Position numbers and translations under genes: made by a program. The notes beneath the pieces were generated by a model that worked only from the letters and a program-made list of their open reading frames with translations, was not told the DNA's origin and searched no databases. 64,000 bases of DNA, from assembly GCA_965279285.1 (NCBI GenBank), contig OZ257147.1:1-64000 (forward strand), in the 5' to 3' direction. This document shows, in pieces, positions 37,476 to 46,896 of this stretch (position 1 is its first letter; each line of letters begins with the position of its first letter). The DNA is from G965279335 sp965279285 (GTDB taxonomy: Bacteria > Pseudomonadota > Gammaproteobacteria > DSM-16500).

Positions 37476-40136
37476 ATGGATGCTAAATCAATTATTGTTA
37501 CTAGCAGCACTAGTGCTCCTAAAACTAGCACTGCTAGTACTGCCACTGTTGCTACCAATCCTCCCCATAAGACCCTTGAACAGAACCAAACAATGATGAT
37601 TGACTTGCATGGTTTGTCTGTAGAGCGCGCACAAAGACGGGTGACTCAATATATAAAACACGCTCCTTCAGCGGGTTGGAATAAAATTCGTTTTGTCACT
37701 GGGCGTGGCAACCATGTCAATGCGCGTGGCGAGCGAGGAACCTTATATAAAAGTTTTAAAGAATGGTTACAGGCTGTTCCAGGTAATATAGCAAAAATAG
37801 AACAATTTGATGGTTATTACGAGGTGGATATTAAAGATAATATTCCAATTCGTAATCCATTTATGGCATTCCTAGATAAAAGCGTTGAACAATCATTAAA
37901 AGAGAATATTGACGAGATAAAAAAAGAAGCAGAAAAAAGTAATGTAGATAATATGACAGCATTAGCGCTTTGTTACGACAAGGGTATTGGCGTTAAACAA
38001 AGCTACCAAAAAGCAACTAAATTATATTTAAAATTAGCGGAACAAAAACATGCTTTAGCGCAGTATGAAGTAGGCTGTCGTTATTTTATTGGCAAAGGCA
38101 TTAAGCAAAACGATCCTAAAGCAATAGAATTTTTAACATTATCGGCTAACCAAAATTTTATGTTAGCTGAATTTTTATTAGGTAATATTTACTGGAAAGG
38201 CTATGGAATCTTTCCCATTAACTATGTTCTAGCTAATCAGTATTTTCTCAAGGCTGCTAACCATGGTCATGCGGAAGCAGCACGTAAATTAGGTTGCGCT
38301 TATGCGGAAAAATTAGGCGTAGCTAAAGTCGATTATGCTGAAGCAATCCGCTGGTGGGAAAAAGCTGTGGAGAGAGAAGATTGTGTAGCGGCTTTTAATT
38401 TAAGTAATTTTTATCGCGAAGGTAAAGGTGTAACTAAAGATCAGAAAAAAGATTTTTATTACTTATGTCGTTCAGCTGAGTGGGGCGATCCTGACGGACA
38501 GAATATTTTAGGACAAACCTATTATTTTGGTGATGGCGTTGTTAAGCAAGATAAGGCAGAAGGTCTTCGGTGGTTACATCGAGCTGCTGACAATGTTTGC
38601 GTCGAAGCGCAATTTTTTTTATTTGAACATTACCGTTCCTTAAAAGAAGAAACAAAAGCAAAAGAATATCTTATCAGCGCAGCAGAGAATGATTACCTTG
38701 AAGCCCAATTATGGATTGCCTGCACATCACAGGGTGAAGCAAACAAAAGCCCTATCAGTGAGAGCAAAAAGGATGTCAAGTCTAACTCTAGTAGTGTGGT
38801 AAAAAAGGCAGAAGGGCTGCATGAATTTAGTCCGGATATGCAGAAAAACATGTTAGAGCGTTTATTAAATCAGCCAGTGAGTGCTGTTTTACAAATAAAA
38901 GATGATGCTATCAAATCTTTGGTCGTAGGTTTATTGTTATCTGAAGATAGCACTCAAAAGCAAATAAAAAAAGGAGTGCAGATTTTAGAAAAATTGGCAG
39001 ATGAAAAATGCTCGGTAGTGTTGGATCGTTTAGGTGCAATATATTTTTCGGGAAACAAAGCTATCAAAAAAGATATTATTAAAGCATATCACTATTGGTT
39101 TAGAGGAGCGGAATTGGAAGATACGGATTGCTTGTGTTCTTTAGGATATTATTGGCATTATGGAGCGGGCGGTAAAATAGATTTAGAAAAAGCAATCACC
39201 TATTTTCTTAAAGCTGCTGCTAAAGGTAGCGCACATGCTAATAAGGAGTTGGCCGCATTTTATAGCCATGATACCTTGGGTGTAAAAAAAGACCTCAAGC
39301 AGGCAGCTAGGTATTTTCAATGTGCCATGGAACTGGATCAGCCTAGAGAACGTGAGAAAAAAAGAAAAGCGTTTCATGCTACTCTAAATACTTTTCAAGA
39401 TGCGTCTATGGGTTTAGCAATGCTATGTTATGAAGGAGCTGACGGTGTTCCAAAAGATGAACCAAAAGCGATAGAACTATTTAAACAATCTGCTGCGGAT
39501 GGGAAAGCTGAAGCAGCACTTTTTCTTGCGGATCACTATAGAAGAAAAGATCAATTAAAAGAATTTTCGTATTACTTGCATATGGCAGCTGATTTAGGCC
39601 ATGAAAAAGCAAAAGATATGATAAAACGTATGCCTCCTGAAGTGAATAACGTATTTAAGCAGTTGTGCGCCTCAGTGTCTAATAATGATTTGACCGAATA
39701 TAATTCCGACAGTAAAGAGCAAATGCTTGTTGAATTACAGCAGTTATCAAATAGTTTTGGTGAGCAACTGGAGTGGAAAATTTCAACGGAAAATCGTGCT
39801 TGGGCTTACATCAGTGATGATCTAAGAAAAAAATTAATAGCTGTTAATGAACTGAAATCATATGTAAAAAAATCAACAGACGGACGTTGTTTGGTTGTGA
39901 TTAATGATATTTATCAGTGTAAGCTTGATGAGATTTTTCGCTTATTTGAAAAAGCAACAGCATGGAAGACTTATTCAACAGCCGCTGCGCTCACATCATT
40001 TGGTAGCCCAGCAATTCATCAAAATTCTCTGGTTGGCGTAGATTCAAAAAATATAGGTGATAATAAGAGTGATCCAGCTTCTCTGCCACCTGTAAATCCA
40101 ACGGTGAAAAAATGCCGTATGTGTATTATTGTGTAG
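37476..40136 (+). CDS. Smr-domain / Sel1-repeat protein with CaaX-like C-terminus
   Basis: 886 aa, start preceded by TTAAGGATTTTTT. A Smr domain lies at about 40-115 (IDLHGLSVERAQRRV, FVTGRGNH). Smr domains bind or cut nucleic acids, with DLHG and the H/TG.G motifs as core. Two blocks of Sel1-like repeats follow (about 145-400 and 480-740; ALCYDKGIGVKQS, GWYYF-type units), usually protein-protein scaffolds. The protein ends KKCRMCIIV. CIIV fits a C-a-a-X prenylation box, with a second Cys and basic residues upstream as in membrane-targeted small GTPases. The end is conserved in the remnant at 58662. Membrane targeting inside a host cell is inferred. Confidence 0.8.
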   Translation: MDAKSIIVTSSTSAPKTSTASTATVATNPPHKTLEQNQTMMIDLHGLSVERAQRRVTQYIKHAPSAGWNKIRFVTGRGNHVNARGERGTLYKSFKEWLQAVPGNIAKIEQFDGYYEVDIKDNIPIRNPFMAFLDKSVEQSLKENIDEIKKEAEKSNVDNMTALALCYDKGIGVKQSYQKATKLYLKLAEQKHALAQYEVGCRYFIGKGIKQNDPKAIEFLTLSANQNFMLAEFLLGNIYWKGYGIFPINYVLANQYFLKAANHGHAEAARKLGCAYAEKLGVAKVDYAEAIRWWEKAVEREDCVAAFNLSNFYREGKGVTKDQKKDFYYLCRSAEWGDPDGQNILGQTYYFGDGVVKQDKAEGLRWLHRAADNVCVEAQFFLFEHYRSLKEETKAKEYLISAAENDYLEAQLWIACTSQGEANKSPISESKKDVKSNSSSVVKKAEGLHEFSPDMQKNMLERLLNQPVSAVLQIKDDAIKSLVVGLLLSEDSTQKQIKKGVQILEKLADEKCSVVLDRLGAIYFSGNKAIKKDIIKAYHYWFRGAELEDTDCLCSLGYYWHYGAGGKIDLEKAITYFLKAAAKGSAHANKELAAFYSHDTLGVKKDLKQAARYFQCAMELDQPREREKKRKAFHATLNTFQDASMGLAMLCYEGADGVPKDEPKAIELFKQSAADGKAEAALFLADHYRRKDQLKEFSYYLHMAADLGHEKAKDMIKRMPPEVNNVFKQLCASVSNNDLTEYNSDSKEQMLVELQQLSNSFGEQLEWKISTENRAWAYISDDLRKKLIAVNELKSYVKKSTDGRCLVVINDIYQCKLDEIFRLFEKATAWKTYSTAAALTSFGSPAIHQNSLVGVDSKNIGDNKSDPASLPPVNPTVKKCRMCIIV

Positions 40137-40217
40137 AAAAGATAATTTAGTTTAATTTAATAATGAAGAAATAGAGTTAGTTTTTTAACGGAACTTTAAA
40201 TAACAAGGAAAAACATC

Positions 40218-42284
40218 ATGCAAGCTTACCAACCCTCCGCCACGGCAGTTGATGCCAAAGATCAAAAATCCACCGCCATTGCTGATACCAAATCCGAAGC
40301 CAAACTTGACAAGACCCTGCAAGGGCATAGTGAACCTGTTTCTGCCCTCACGTTGCTAGGCGATGGCCGTCTGGCGAGTGGTTCTTATGATAATAGCATC
40401 AAGCTGTGGGATGTGCAGACGGGTCAGTGTGTGCAGACCCTGCGAGGGCATAGTGGTAGTATTAATGCCCTCACGATGCTAGGTGATTGGCATCTGGCAA
40501 GTGGGTCTCATGACAAGAGCATCAAGCTGTGGAATGTGCAGACGGGTCAGTGTGTGCAGACCCTACAAGAGCATAGCCAACCAGTTACTGCCCTCACGTT
40601 GCTGGGCGATGGCCATCTGGCAAGTGGTTCTTATGACAAGAGCATCAAGTTGTGGGATGTGCAGACGGGTCAGTGTGTGCAGACCCTGCAAGGGCATAGC
40701 AGTTATGTTCTTGCCCTCACGATGCTAGACGATGGCCGTCTGGCGAGTGGTTCTGAAGACAAGAGCATCAAGCTGTGGAATGTGCAGAGGGGTCAGTGTG
40801 TGCAGACCCTGCAAGGGCATAGCAGTTATGTTCGTGTCCTCACGTTGCTAGGCGATGGCCGTCTGGCGAGTGGTTCTTATGACGGCAACATCAAGCTGTG
40901 GAATGTGCAGACGGGGCGGTGTGTGCAGACCCTACCAGGGCATAGCAGTTATGTTTATGCCCTCACGTTGCTGGGCGATGGCCGTCTGGCGAGTGGTTCT
41001 GCTGACAAGAGCATCAAGCTGTGGTCATTGCAGACGGGTGAGTGTGTGCAGACCCTGCAAGGGCATAGCAGTGATGTTTATGCTCTCACGTTGTTAGGCG
41101 ATGGCCGACTGACGAGTGGTTCTGATGACCACAGCATCAATCTGTGGGATGTAGGTGCACGCACATTGCAGTTGCACGATGCGGCAAAGTTAAAAGCCAA
41201 GGAAGAGATAAAGCTAAAGGCTGCTGAAGAAGCAAGATTAAAAGCAGAGCAAGATAAATTAGCTGCAGCAGCCGCAAAAGATAAACAAATAGCAGATTTA
41301 CAAGCGCAACTTGAACAAATGAAATTACAACAAAATAAACCCGCAGTACTTGCTGCAGGTTTATCTGTCTCATTTGAAATTCCCTATAATCAATTACAAA
41401 TTGGCGAAAAACTTGGCGCTGGTAGCTTTGGTATCGTGCATAAAGGCACTTGGCGTTTTCAAAATGTCGCGATTAAAGAATTGCTTGACGAAAAACCATC
41501 CTCTGCTGCTGCAGCCAATTTCAAAAACGAAATGCAAGTAATGGCGAAATTGCGATCATCTAACGTCGTGCAATTTTATGGCTGTGTATTAGGCAATCCA
41601 AAATATTGCATCGTGATGGAATACATGCCTAAAGGATCATTGTTTAATTTATTGCGCAGTAATCAAACCTTAGATTGGTCAACGCGTTACAAAATGACTT
41701 TAGACATGGCATGTGGTTTAGCATTTTTACACGCAGAAAATATATTGCATCGCGATTTAAAAAGTTTAAATGTTTTATTAGATGAAAACTATCATGCAAA
41801 GTTAACCGATTTTGGTTTATCAAAAGTCAAAACTGAAACACGTACTACGACAAAAAATCAAAGTGTGGGATCGGAAGGCTGGGCCGCGCCAGAATTAACC
41901 GAGCCTGAAGCTAGCTACACACCAAAATGTGATGTATTCAGTATGGGTATAACTTTTTGGGAAATTGCCACGCGAAAAATCCCGTATGAAAAAGCAGCTA
42001 ACCGTAGTTTTATTTCTTTCTGGTTTGCGCAAAACAAACGTGAAGAAATTCCTGCTGACTGCCCACCGAGAATGGCGCATCTCATTAAATGGTGTTGGGA
42101 TACTGATCCAAGCAAACGTCCAACGGCTGCAGAAGCAGTGAAATATTTACGTGATGCCGAAAGTGATTTTAAACCCAATGATAACAAACCGAATCAAAAT
42201 GATAATGCCGCGCAAGTGAATAATTTAGCGAGTGCAAGTTTTGCGGCGAGTTATGAACCTAATACACCGGTGATGAAGAAATAA
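40218..42284 (+). CDS. WD40-propeller TKL-type protein kinase 1
   Basis: 688 aa, start preceded by AACAAGGAAAAACATC. Seven WD40 repeats of 41 residues (about 34-322, core ALTLLGDGRLASGS.D.SIKLWDVQ), a charged Ala/Lys/Glu coiled coil (about 325-375), and a full eukaryote-like kinase domain (about 390-655). The glycine loop is GAGSFG, ATP-binding Lys420 is in VAIK, catalytic Asp513 in HRDLKSLN, and DFG and APE are present. HRDLKS.N and the overall sequence are of the tyrosine-kinase-like (TKL) group, so Ser/Thr phosphorylation is expected. The tail AAQVNNLASASFAASYE..PVMKK is shared by all paralogues. Its activation segment (EPEASYTPKCDVFS) differs from the others. The blade DNA is clearly more GC-rich than the kinase DNA. 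Confidence 0.9.
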   Translation: MQAYQPSATAVDAKDQKSTAIADTKSEAKLDKTLQGHSEPVSALTLLGDGRLASGSYDNSIKLWDVQTGQCVQTLRGHSGSINALTMLGDWHLASGSHDKSIKLWNVQTGQCVQTLQEHSQPVTALTLLGDGHLASGSYDKSIKLWDVQTGQCVQTLQGHSSYVLALTMLDDGRLASGSEDKSIKLWNVQRGQCVQTLQGHSSYVRVLTLLGDGRLASGSYDGNIKLWNVQTGRCVQTLPGHSSYVYALTLLGDGRLASGSADKSIKLWSLQTGECVQTLQGHSSDVYALTLLGDGRLTSGSDDHSINLWDVGARTLQLHDAAKLKAKEEIKLKAAEEARLKAEQDKLAAAAAKDKQIADLQAQLEQMKLQQNKPAVLAAGLSVSFEIPYNQLQIGEKLGAGSFGIVHKGTWRFQNVAIKELLDEKPSSAAAANFKNEMQVMAKLRSSNVVQFYGCVLGNPKYCIVMEYMPKGSLFNLLRSNQTLDWSTRYKMTLDMACGLAFLHAENILHRDLKSLNVLLDENYHAKLTDFGLSKVKTETRTTTKNQSVGSEGWAAPELTEPEASYTPKCDVFSMGITFWEIATRKIPYEKAANRSFISFWFAQNKREEIPADCPPRMAHLIKWCWDTDPSKRPTAAEAVKYLRDAESDFKPNDNKPNQNDNAAQVNNLASASFAASYEPNTPVMKK

Positions 42285-42447
42285 TTTTTGCGAAAAAAAT
42301 AATTCTGATTTAACAGACAACACATCGATTTATATTGAAAACGTTCCTTCCCCACTTGTGGGGTAAGGACAGGAAGGGGGGAGTAGTAATATGCCATTCT
42401 CCCGAAATGTAACCGTAACTTAAACTTAACAAGGAACCTACATACAT
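42285..42447. repeat. Intergenic block repeated before kinase 3, with hairpin
   Basis: This 163-bp gap is nearly the same as 44575-44757. It holds a nested hairpin: CCCCACTTGTGGGG inside CCTTCC/GGAAGG arms, near 42344-42380. The AACAAGGAACCTACATACAT ribosome-binding segment precedes the ATG. The repeat shows that intergenic DNA was duplicated together with the kinase gene. Confidence 0.8.
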
Positions 42448-44574
42448 ATGCAATCTTACAAACCCACACCAGCCGCCGACACCAAAGACCACAAAGCCCC
42501 AGCCCCTGACACCAAATCCGAAGCCAAACTCGACAAGACCCTGCAAGGGGATAGCTATAGTGGTGTTTTTGTCCTCACGGTGCTAGGCGATGGCCGACTG
42601 GCGAGTGGGTCTTTTGACCAGAGCATCAAGCTGTGGGATGTAAAGACGGGTCAGTGTGTGCAGACCCTGCAAAGGCATAGCGAAGAAGTTACTGCCCTCA
42701 CCTTGCTAGGCGATGGCCGACTGGCGAGTGGTTCTTCTGACAGCAGCATCAAGCTGTGGGATGTAAAGACGGGTCAGTGTGTGCAGACCCTGCAAGGGCA
42801 TAGCCGTGGTGTTAATGCTCTCACGTTGCTAGGCGATGGCCGTCTGGCGAGTGGGTCTTTTGACGAGAGCATCAAGCTGTGGGATGTGCAGACGGGTCAG
42901 TGTCTGCAGACCCTGCAAGGGCATAGTGATACTGTTATTGCCCTCACCTTGCTGGGCGATGGCTGTCTGGCGAGTGGGTCAAGGGACAAGAGCATCAAGC
43001 TTTGGGATGTGCAGACGGGTCAGTGTGTGCAGACCCTGCAAGGGCATAGCAATTGTGTTACTGCCCTCACTTTGCTAGGCGATGGCCGTCTGGCGAGTGG
43101 TTCTTATGACAAGAGCATCAAGCTGTGGGATGTGCAGATGGGTCAGTGTGTGCAGACCCTGCAAGGGCATAGTGAAGCTATTTTAGCCCTCACGTTGCTA
43201 GGCGATGGCCGACTGGCGAGTGGGTCTAATGACAAGAGCATCAAACTTTGGGATGTCAAGACGGGTCAGTGTGTGCAGACCCTGCAAGGGCATAGCAGTT
43301 ATGTTTATGCCCTCACGTTGCTGGGCGATGGCCGTCTGGCAAGTGGGTCTGCTGACCAGAGCATCAAGCTGTGGGATGTGGGTGCACGTACATTGCAGTT
43401 GCAAGCCGCGGCGAAGTTAAAAGCCGAGGAAGAGGCAAAGCTAAAGGCTGCAGCAGAAGCAACATTAAAAGCCGAGCGTGAGGCGAAAGAAAAAGCTGAG
43501 CAAGAAAAATTAATGTTGAAAGATCAAAAACTGGCCGACAAAGATAAAGAAATTGCTGCACAAGCTAAAAAACTTGTAGAGATGGAAGCCAAGTTCAAGC
43601 AAATGGAATTACAACAACAAAATAAACCCGCAGCACCCGTCAGTGGTTTATCTGTGTCTTTTGAAATTCCTTACAACGAATTACAAGTCGGCGAAAAACT
43701 CGGCGCTGGTGGATTTGGTGTCGTGCATAAAGGTACCTGGCGTTTTCAAAATGTCGCAATCAAAGAATTACTTGATGAAAAACCTTCTGCTGCAGCGGCT
43801 GCGGATTTTAAGAACGAAATGCAGGTAATGGCGAAATTGCGATCATCCAATGTCGTGCAATTTTATGGCTGCGTGTTAGGCAATCCAAAATATTGCATCG
43901 TGATGGAATACATGCCAAAAGGATCCTTATTTAATTTATTACGCAGCAATCAAACGTTAGATTGGTCAACGCGTTATAAAATGACGCTAGACATGGCATG
44001 TGGTTTAGCGTTTTTACATGCAGAAAATATATTGCATCGTGATTTAAAAAGTTTAAATGTGTTACTCGATGAACACTATCACGCAAAATTAACTGACTTT
44101 GGTTTATCGAAATTAAAAACAGAAACCAAGACCACGACAAAAACACAACAGAGTGTGGGATCAGAAGGCTGGATAGCACCTGAATTAACTGATCCAGACG
44201 GGAAGGATTCGCAAAAATCCGATGTGTTCAGTATGGGTATCACGATGTGGGAAATTGCTAGCCGCAAAATTCCTTACGAAACTGCAAAAAGTCGCGCGAT
44301 GATTCCATTCTGGATGGCGCAAGGTAAACGCGAAGACATTCCAACAGATTGCCCACCAAAAATAGCACATTTAATTAAATGGTGTTGGGATACTGATCCA
44401 ACCAAACGTCCAACTGCAGCAGAAGCAGTGAAATATTTACGTGATGCAGAAAATGATTTTAAACTTAGCGATAATAAACCGAATCAAAATGATAATGCCG
44501 CGCAAGTGAATAATTTAGCGAGTGCCAGTTTTGCGGCGAGTTATCAAATGAATACGCCGGTGATGAAGAAATAA
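42448..44574 (+). CDS. WD40-propeller TKL-type protein kinase 2
   Basis: 708 aa. Seven WD40 blades (about 32-318) start after a linker (DTKSEAKLDKTLQ) shared with kinases 1, 3 and 8. A long Lys/Glu/Ala coiled coil (about 320-395) leads to the kinase domain (about 405-670) with GAGGFG, VAIK, HRDLKSLN (catalytic Asp532), DFG and APE. The activation region reads DPDGKDSQKSDVFSMG, the commonest subtype of the cluster. The tail ends NTPVMKK. Blade variation is restricted to the two or three residues after HS, the residue before A-L-T, and those around the Asp of S.D.SIKLW. Confidence 0.9.
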   Translation: MQSYKPTPAADTKDHKAPAPDTKSEAKLDKTLQGDSYSGVFVLTVLGDGRLASGSFDQSIKLWDVKTGQCVQTLQRHSEEVTALTLLGDGRLASGSSDSSIKLWDVKTGQCVQTLQGHSRGVNALTLLGDGRLASGSFDESIKLWDVQTGQCLQTLQGHSDTVIALTLLGDGCLASGSRDKSIKLWDVQTGQCVQTLQGHSNCVTALTLLGDGRLASGSYDKSIKLWDVQMGQCVQTLQGHSEAILALTLLGDGRLASGSNDKSIKLWDVKTGQCVQTLQGHSSYVYALTLLGDGRLASGSADQSIKLWDVGARTLQLQAAAKLKAEEEAKLKAAAEATLKAEREAKEKAEQEKLMLKDQKLADKDKEIAAQAKKLVEMEAKFKQMELQQQNKPAAPVSGLSVSFEIPYNELQVGEKLGAGGFGVVHKGTWRFQNVAIKELLDEKPSAAAAADFKNEMQVMAKLRSSNVVQFYGCVLGNPKYCIVMEYMPKGSLFNLLRSNQTLDWSTRYKMTLDMACGLAFLHAENILHRDLKSLNVLLDEHYHAKLTDFGLSKLKTETKTTTKTQQSVGSEGWIAPELTDPDGKDSQKSDVFSMGITMWEIASRKIPYETAKSRAMIPFWMAQGKREDIPTDCPPKIAHLIKWCWDTDPTKRPTAAEAVKYLRDAENDFKLSDNKPNQNDNAAQVNNLASASFAASYQMNTPVMKK

Positions 44575-44757
44575 TTTTTGCGAAAAAATAATTCCGGTTT
44601 AACGGACAATACATCGATTTATATTAAAAACGTCCCTTCCGACCCCCCTTGTGAGGGGACAGCGAAGCGCAGGGGCATACAGGAAGGGGGGAGTAGTTAT
44701 ACGCCATTCTCCCGAAATGTAACCGTAACTTAAACTTAACAAGGAACCTACATACAT
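44575..44757. repeat. Second copy of the intergenic hairpin block
   Basis: Homologous to 42285-42447. It differs mainly by about 20 extra bases in the hairpin region (GTGAGGGGACAGCGAAGCGC near 44651). The same ribosome-binding segment lies directly before the start of kinase 3. Confidence 0.8.
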
Positions 44758-46857
44758 ATGCAATCTTACAAACCCACACCAGCTGCCGACACCAAAGACC
44801 ATAAAGCCCCAGCCCCCGACACCAAATCCGAAGCCAAACTCGACAAGACCCTGCAAGGGCATAGTAGTGCTGTTTTTGCCCTCACGATGCTGGGCGATGG
44901 CCGTCTAGCGAGTGGTTCTTCTGACAAGAGCATCAAGCTGTGGGATGTGCAGACGGGTAAGTGTGTGCAGACCCTGCAAGGGCATAGCGATGATGTTACT
45001 GCCCTCACGTTGCTAGGTGATGGCCGTCTGGCGAGTGGTTCTGGTGACAATAGCATCAAGCTGTGGGATGTGCAGACGGGTCAGTGTGTGCAGACCCTGC
45101 AAGGGCATAGCTATTGTGTTAATGCCCTCACGTTGCTAGGCGATGGCCGTCTGGCGAGTGGTTCTAATGACAAGAGCATCAAGCTGTGGGATGTGCAGAC
45201 GGGTCAGTGTGTGCAGACCCTGCAAGGGCATAGCAGATTTGTTACTGCCCTCACGTTGCTAGGCGATGGCCGTCTGGCGAGTGGTTCTTATGACAAGAGC
45301 ATCAAGCTGTGGGATGTGCAGACGGGTCAGTGTGTGCAGACCCTGCAAGGGTATAGTAGTATTGTTTATGCCCTCACCTTGCTGGGCGATGGCCGACTGG
45401 CGAGTGGTTCTTTGGACAAGAGCATCAAGCTGTGGGATATGCAGACGGGTCAGTGTGAGCAGACTCTGCAAGGGCATAGCAGTAGTGTTAATGCCCTCAC
45501 GTTGCTAGGTGATGGCCGTCTGGCGAGTGGGTCTGGAGATAAGAGCATCAAGCTGTGGGATGTGCAGACGGGTCAGTGTGTGCAGACCCTGCAAGGGCAT
45601 CGCAAGGGTGTTCTTGCCCTCACGTTGCTAGGCGATGGCCGTCTGGCGAGTGGGTCTTATGACCACAGCATCAATCTGTGGGATGTGGGTGCACGTACAT
45701 TGCAGTTGCAAGCCGCGGCAAAAATAAAGGCGGAAGAGGAAGCGAAATTAAAAGCCGAGCGCGAGGCGAAAGAAAAAGCAGAAAAAGAGGCCAAAGAAAA
45801 AGCCGAGCAAGATAAATTAATGATGAAAGATCAAAAACTGGCAGACAAAGATAAAGAACTTGCTGAGTTACGTGCAAAACTTCAACAATTAGAATTACAA
45901 CAACAAAAACCCGCAGCACCTGCTGCAGGTTTATCTGTATCCTTTGAAATTCCGTACAATGAATTGCAATATGGTAACAAACTCGGTGCAGGTGGATTTG
46001 GTATTGTCTACAAAGGCACTTGGCGTTTTCAAAATGTAGCGATCAAAGAATTGCTCGATGAAAAACCATCACCTGCCGTTGCCGCAGATTTTAAAAATGA
46101 AATGCAAATGATGGCGAAATTACGATCGTCTAACGTCGTGCAATTTTATGGCTGTGTATTAGGCAATCCAAAATATTGCATCGTAATGGAATACATGCCT
46201 AAAGGATCGTTGTTTAATTTATTGCGTAGTAATCAAACCTTAGATTGGTCAACGCGTTACAAAATGTCTCTCGATATGGCATGTGGATTAGCGTTTTTAC
46301 ATGCAGAAAATATATTGCATCGTGATTTAAAAAGTTTGAATGTGTTATTAGATGAACATTATCACGCAAAACTTACTGACTTTGGTTTATCAAAAGTTAA
46401 AACAGAAACTAAAACCACGACAAAAACACAACAGAGTGTTGGCTCTGAAGGTTGGATAGCACCTGAACTAACTGATCCAGACGGGAAGGATTCGCAAAAA
46501 TCCGATGTGTTCAGTCTGGGTATCACGATGTGGGAAATTGCTAGCCGCAAAATTCCTTACGAAACTGCAAAAAGTCGCGCGATGATTCCATTCTGGATGG
46601 CGCAAGGTAAACGCGAAGACATTCCAACAGATTGCCCACCAAAAATGGCACATTTAATTAAATGGTGTTGGGATACGGATCCAAGCAAACGTCCAACTGC
46701 AGCTGAAGCAGTGAAATATTTACGCGATGCAGAAAGTGATTTTAAACAAAGCGATAACAAACCGAATCAAAATGATAATGCCGCGCAAGTGAATAATTTA
46801 GCGAGCACAAGTTTTGCAGCAAGTTATCAAATGAATACGCCCGTAGTAAAAAAATAA
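44758..46857 (+). CDS. WD40-propeller TKL-type protein kinase 3
   Basis: 699 aa. The N-terminal 31 residues equal those of kinase 2. Seven WD40 blades (about 32-318) follow, in which the residues after HS read SA, DD, YC, RF, SI, SS and KG in order while the framework stays constant. A coiled coil rich in AEKEAKEKAEQ (about 320-385) precedes the kinase domain (about 395-660): GAGGFG, VAIK, HRDLKSLN (catalytic Asp523), DFG, APE, subtype GKDSQKSDVFSLG. The tail ends NTPVVKK. The kinase part is closest to kinases 6 and 7, the N-terminal part to kinase 2, which suggests mosaic ancestry. Confidence 0.9.
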   Translation: MQSYKPTPAADTKDHKAPAPDTKSEAKLDKTLQGHSSAVFALTMLGDGRLASGSSDKSIKLWDVQTGKCVQTLQGHSDDVTALTLLGDGRLASGSGDNSIKLWDVQTGQCVQTLQGHSYCVNALTLLGDGRLASGSNDKSIKLWDVQTGQCVQTLQGHSRFVTALTLLGDGRLASGSYDKSIKLWDVQTGQCVQTLQGYSSIVYALTLLGDGRLASGSLDKSIKLWDMQTGQCEQTLQGHSSSVNALTLLGDGRLASGSGDKSIKLWDVQTGQCVQTLQGHRKGVLALTLLGDGRLASGSYDHSINLWDVGARTLQLQAAAKIKAEEEAKLKAEREAKEKAEKEAKEKAEQDKLMMKDQKLADKDKELAELRAKLQQLELQQQKPAAPAAGLSVSFEIPYNELQYGNKLGAGGFGIVYKGTWRFQNVAIKELLDEKPSPAVAADFKNEMQMMAKLRSSNVVQFYGCVLGNPKYCIVMEYMPKGSLFNLLRSNQTLDWSTRYKMSLDMACGLAFLHAENILHRDLKSLNVLLDEHYHAKLTDFGLSKVKTETKTTTKTQQSVGSEGWIAPELTDPDGKDSQKSDVFSLGITMWEIASRKIPYETAKSRAMIPFWMAQGKREDIPTDCPPKMAHLIKWCWDTDPSKRPTAAEAVKYLRDAESDFKQSDNKPNQNDNAAQVNNLASTSFAASYQMNTPVVKK

Positions 46858-46896
46858 TTTTTTTAATTTAACTTTTATTTATAAGGAAATCATAGC
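46858..46896 (+). promoter_or_regulatory. Conserved leader, type AACTTTTATTTATAAGGAA
   Basis: This 39-bp gap contains AACTTTTATTTATAAGGAA, repeated before the genes at 52379 and 61044 and with two changes before 63353. The AAGGAA is the ribosome binding site. The AT-rich part may include a -10 element or serve a translational role. Confidence 0.6.

Noticed and set aside
40483..45508. Many 60-90-codon frames in both strands of the WD40 regions
   Set aside because: They repeat with the blade period and are shadows of the GC-rich WD40 DNA.
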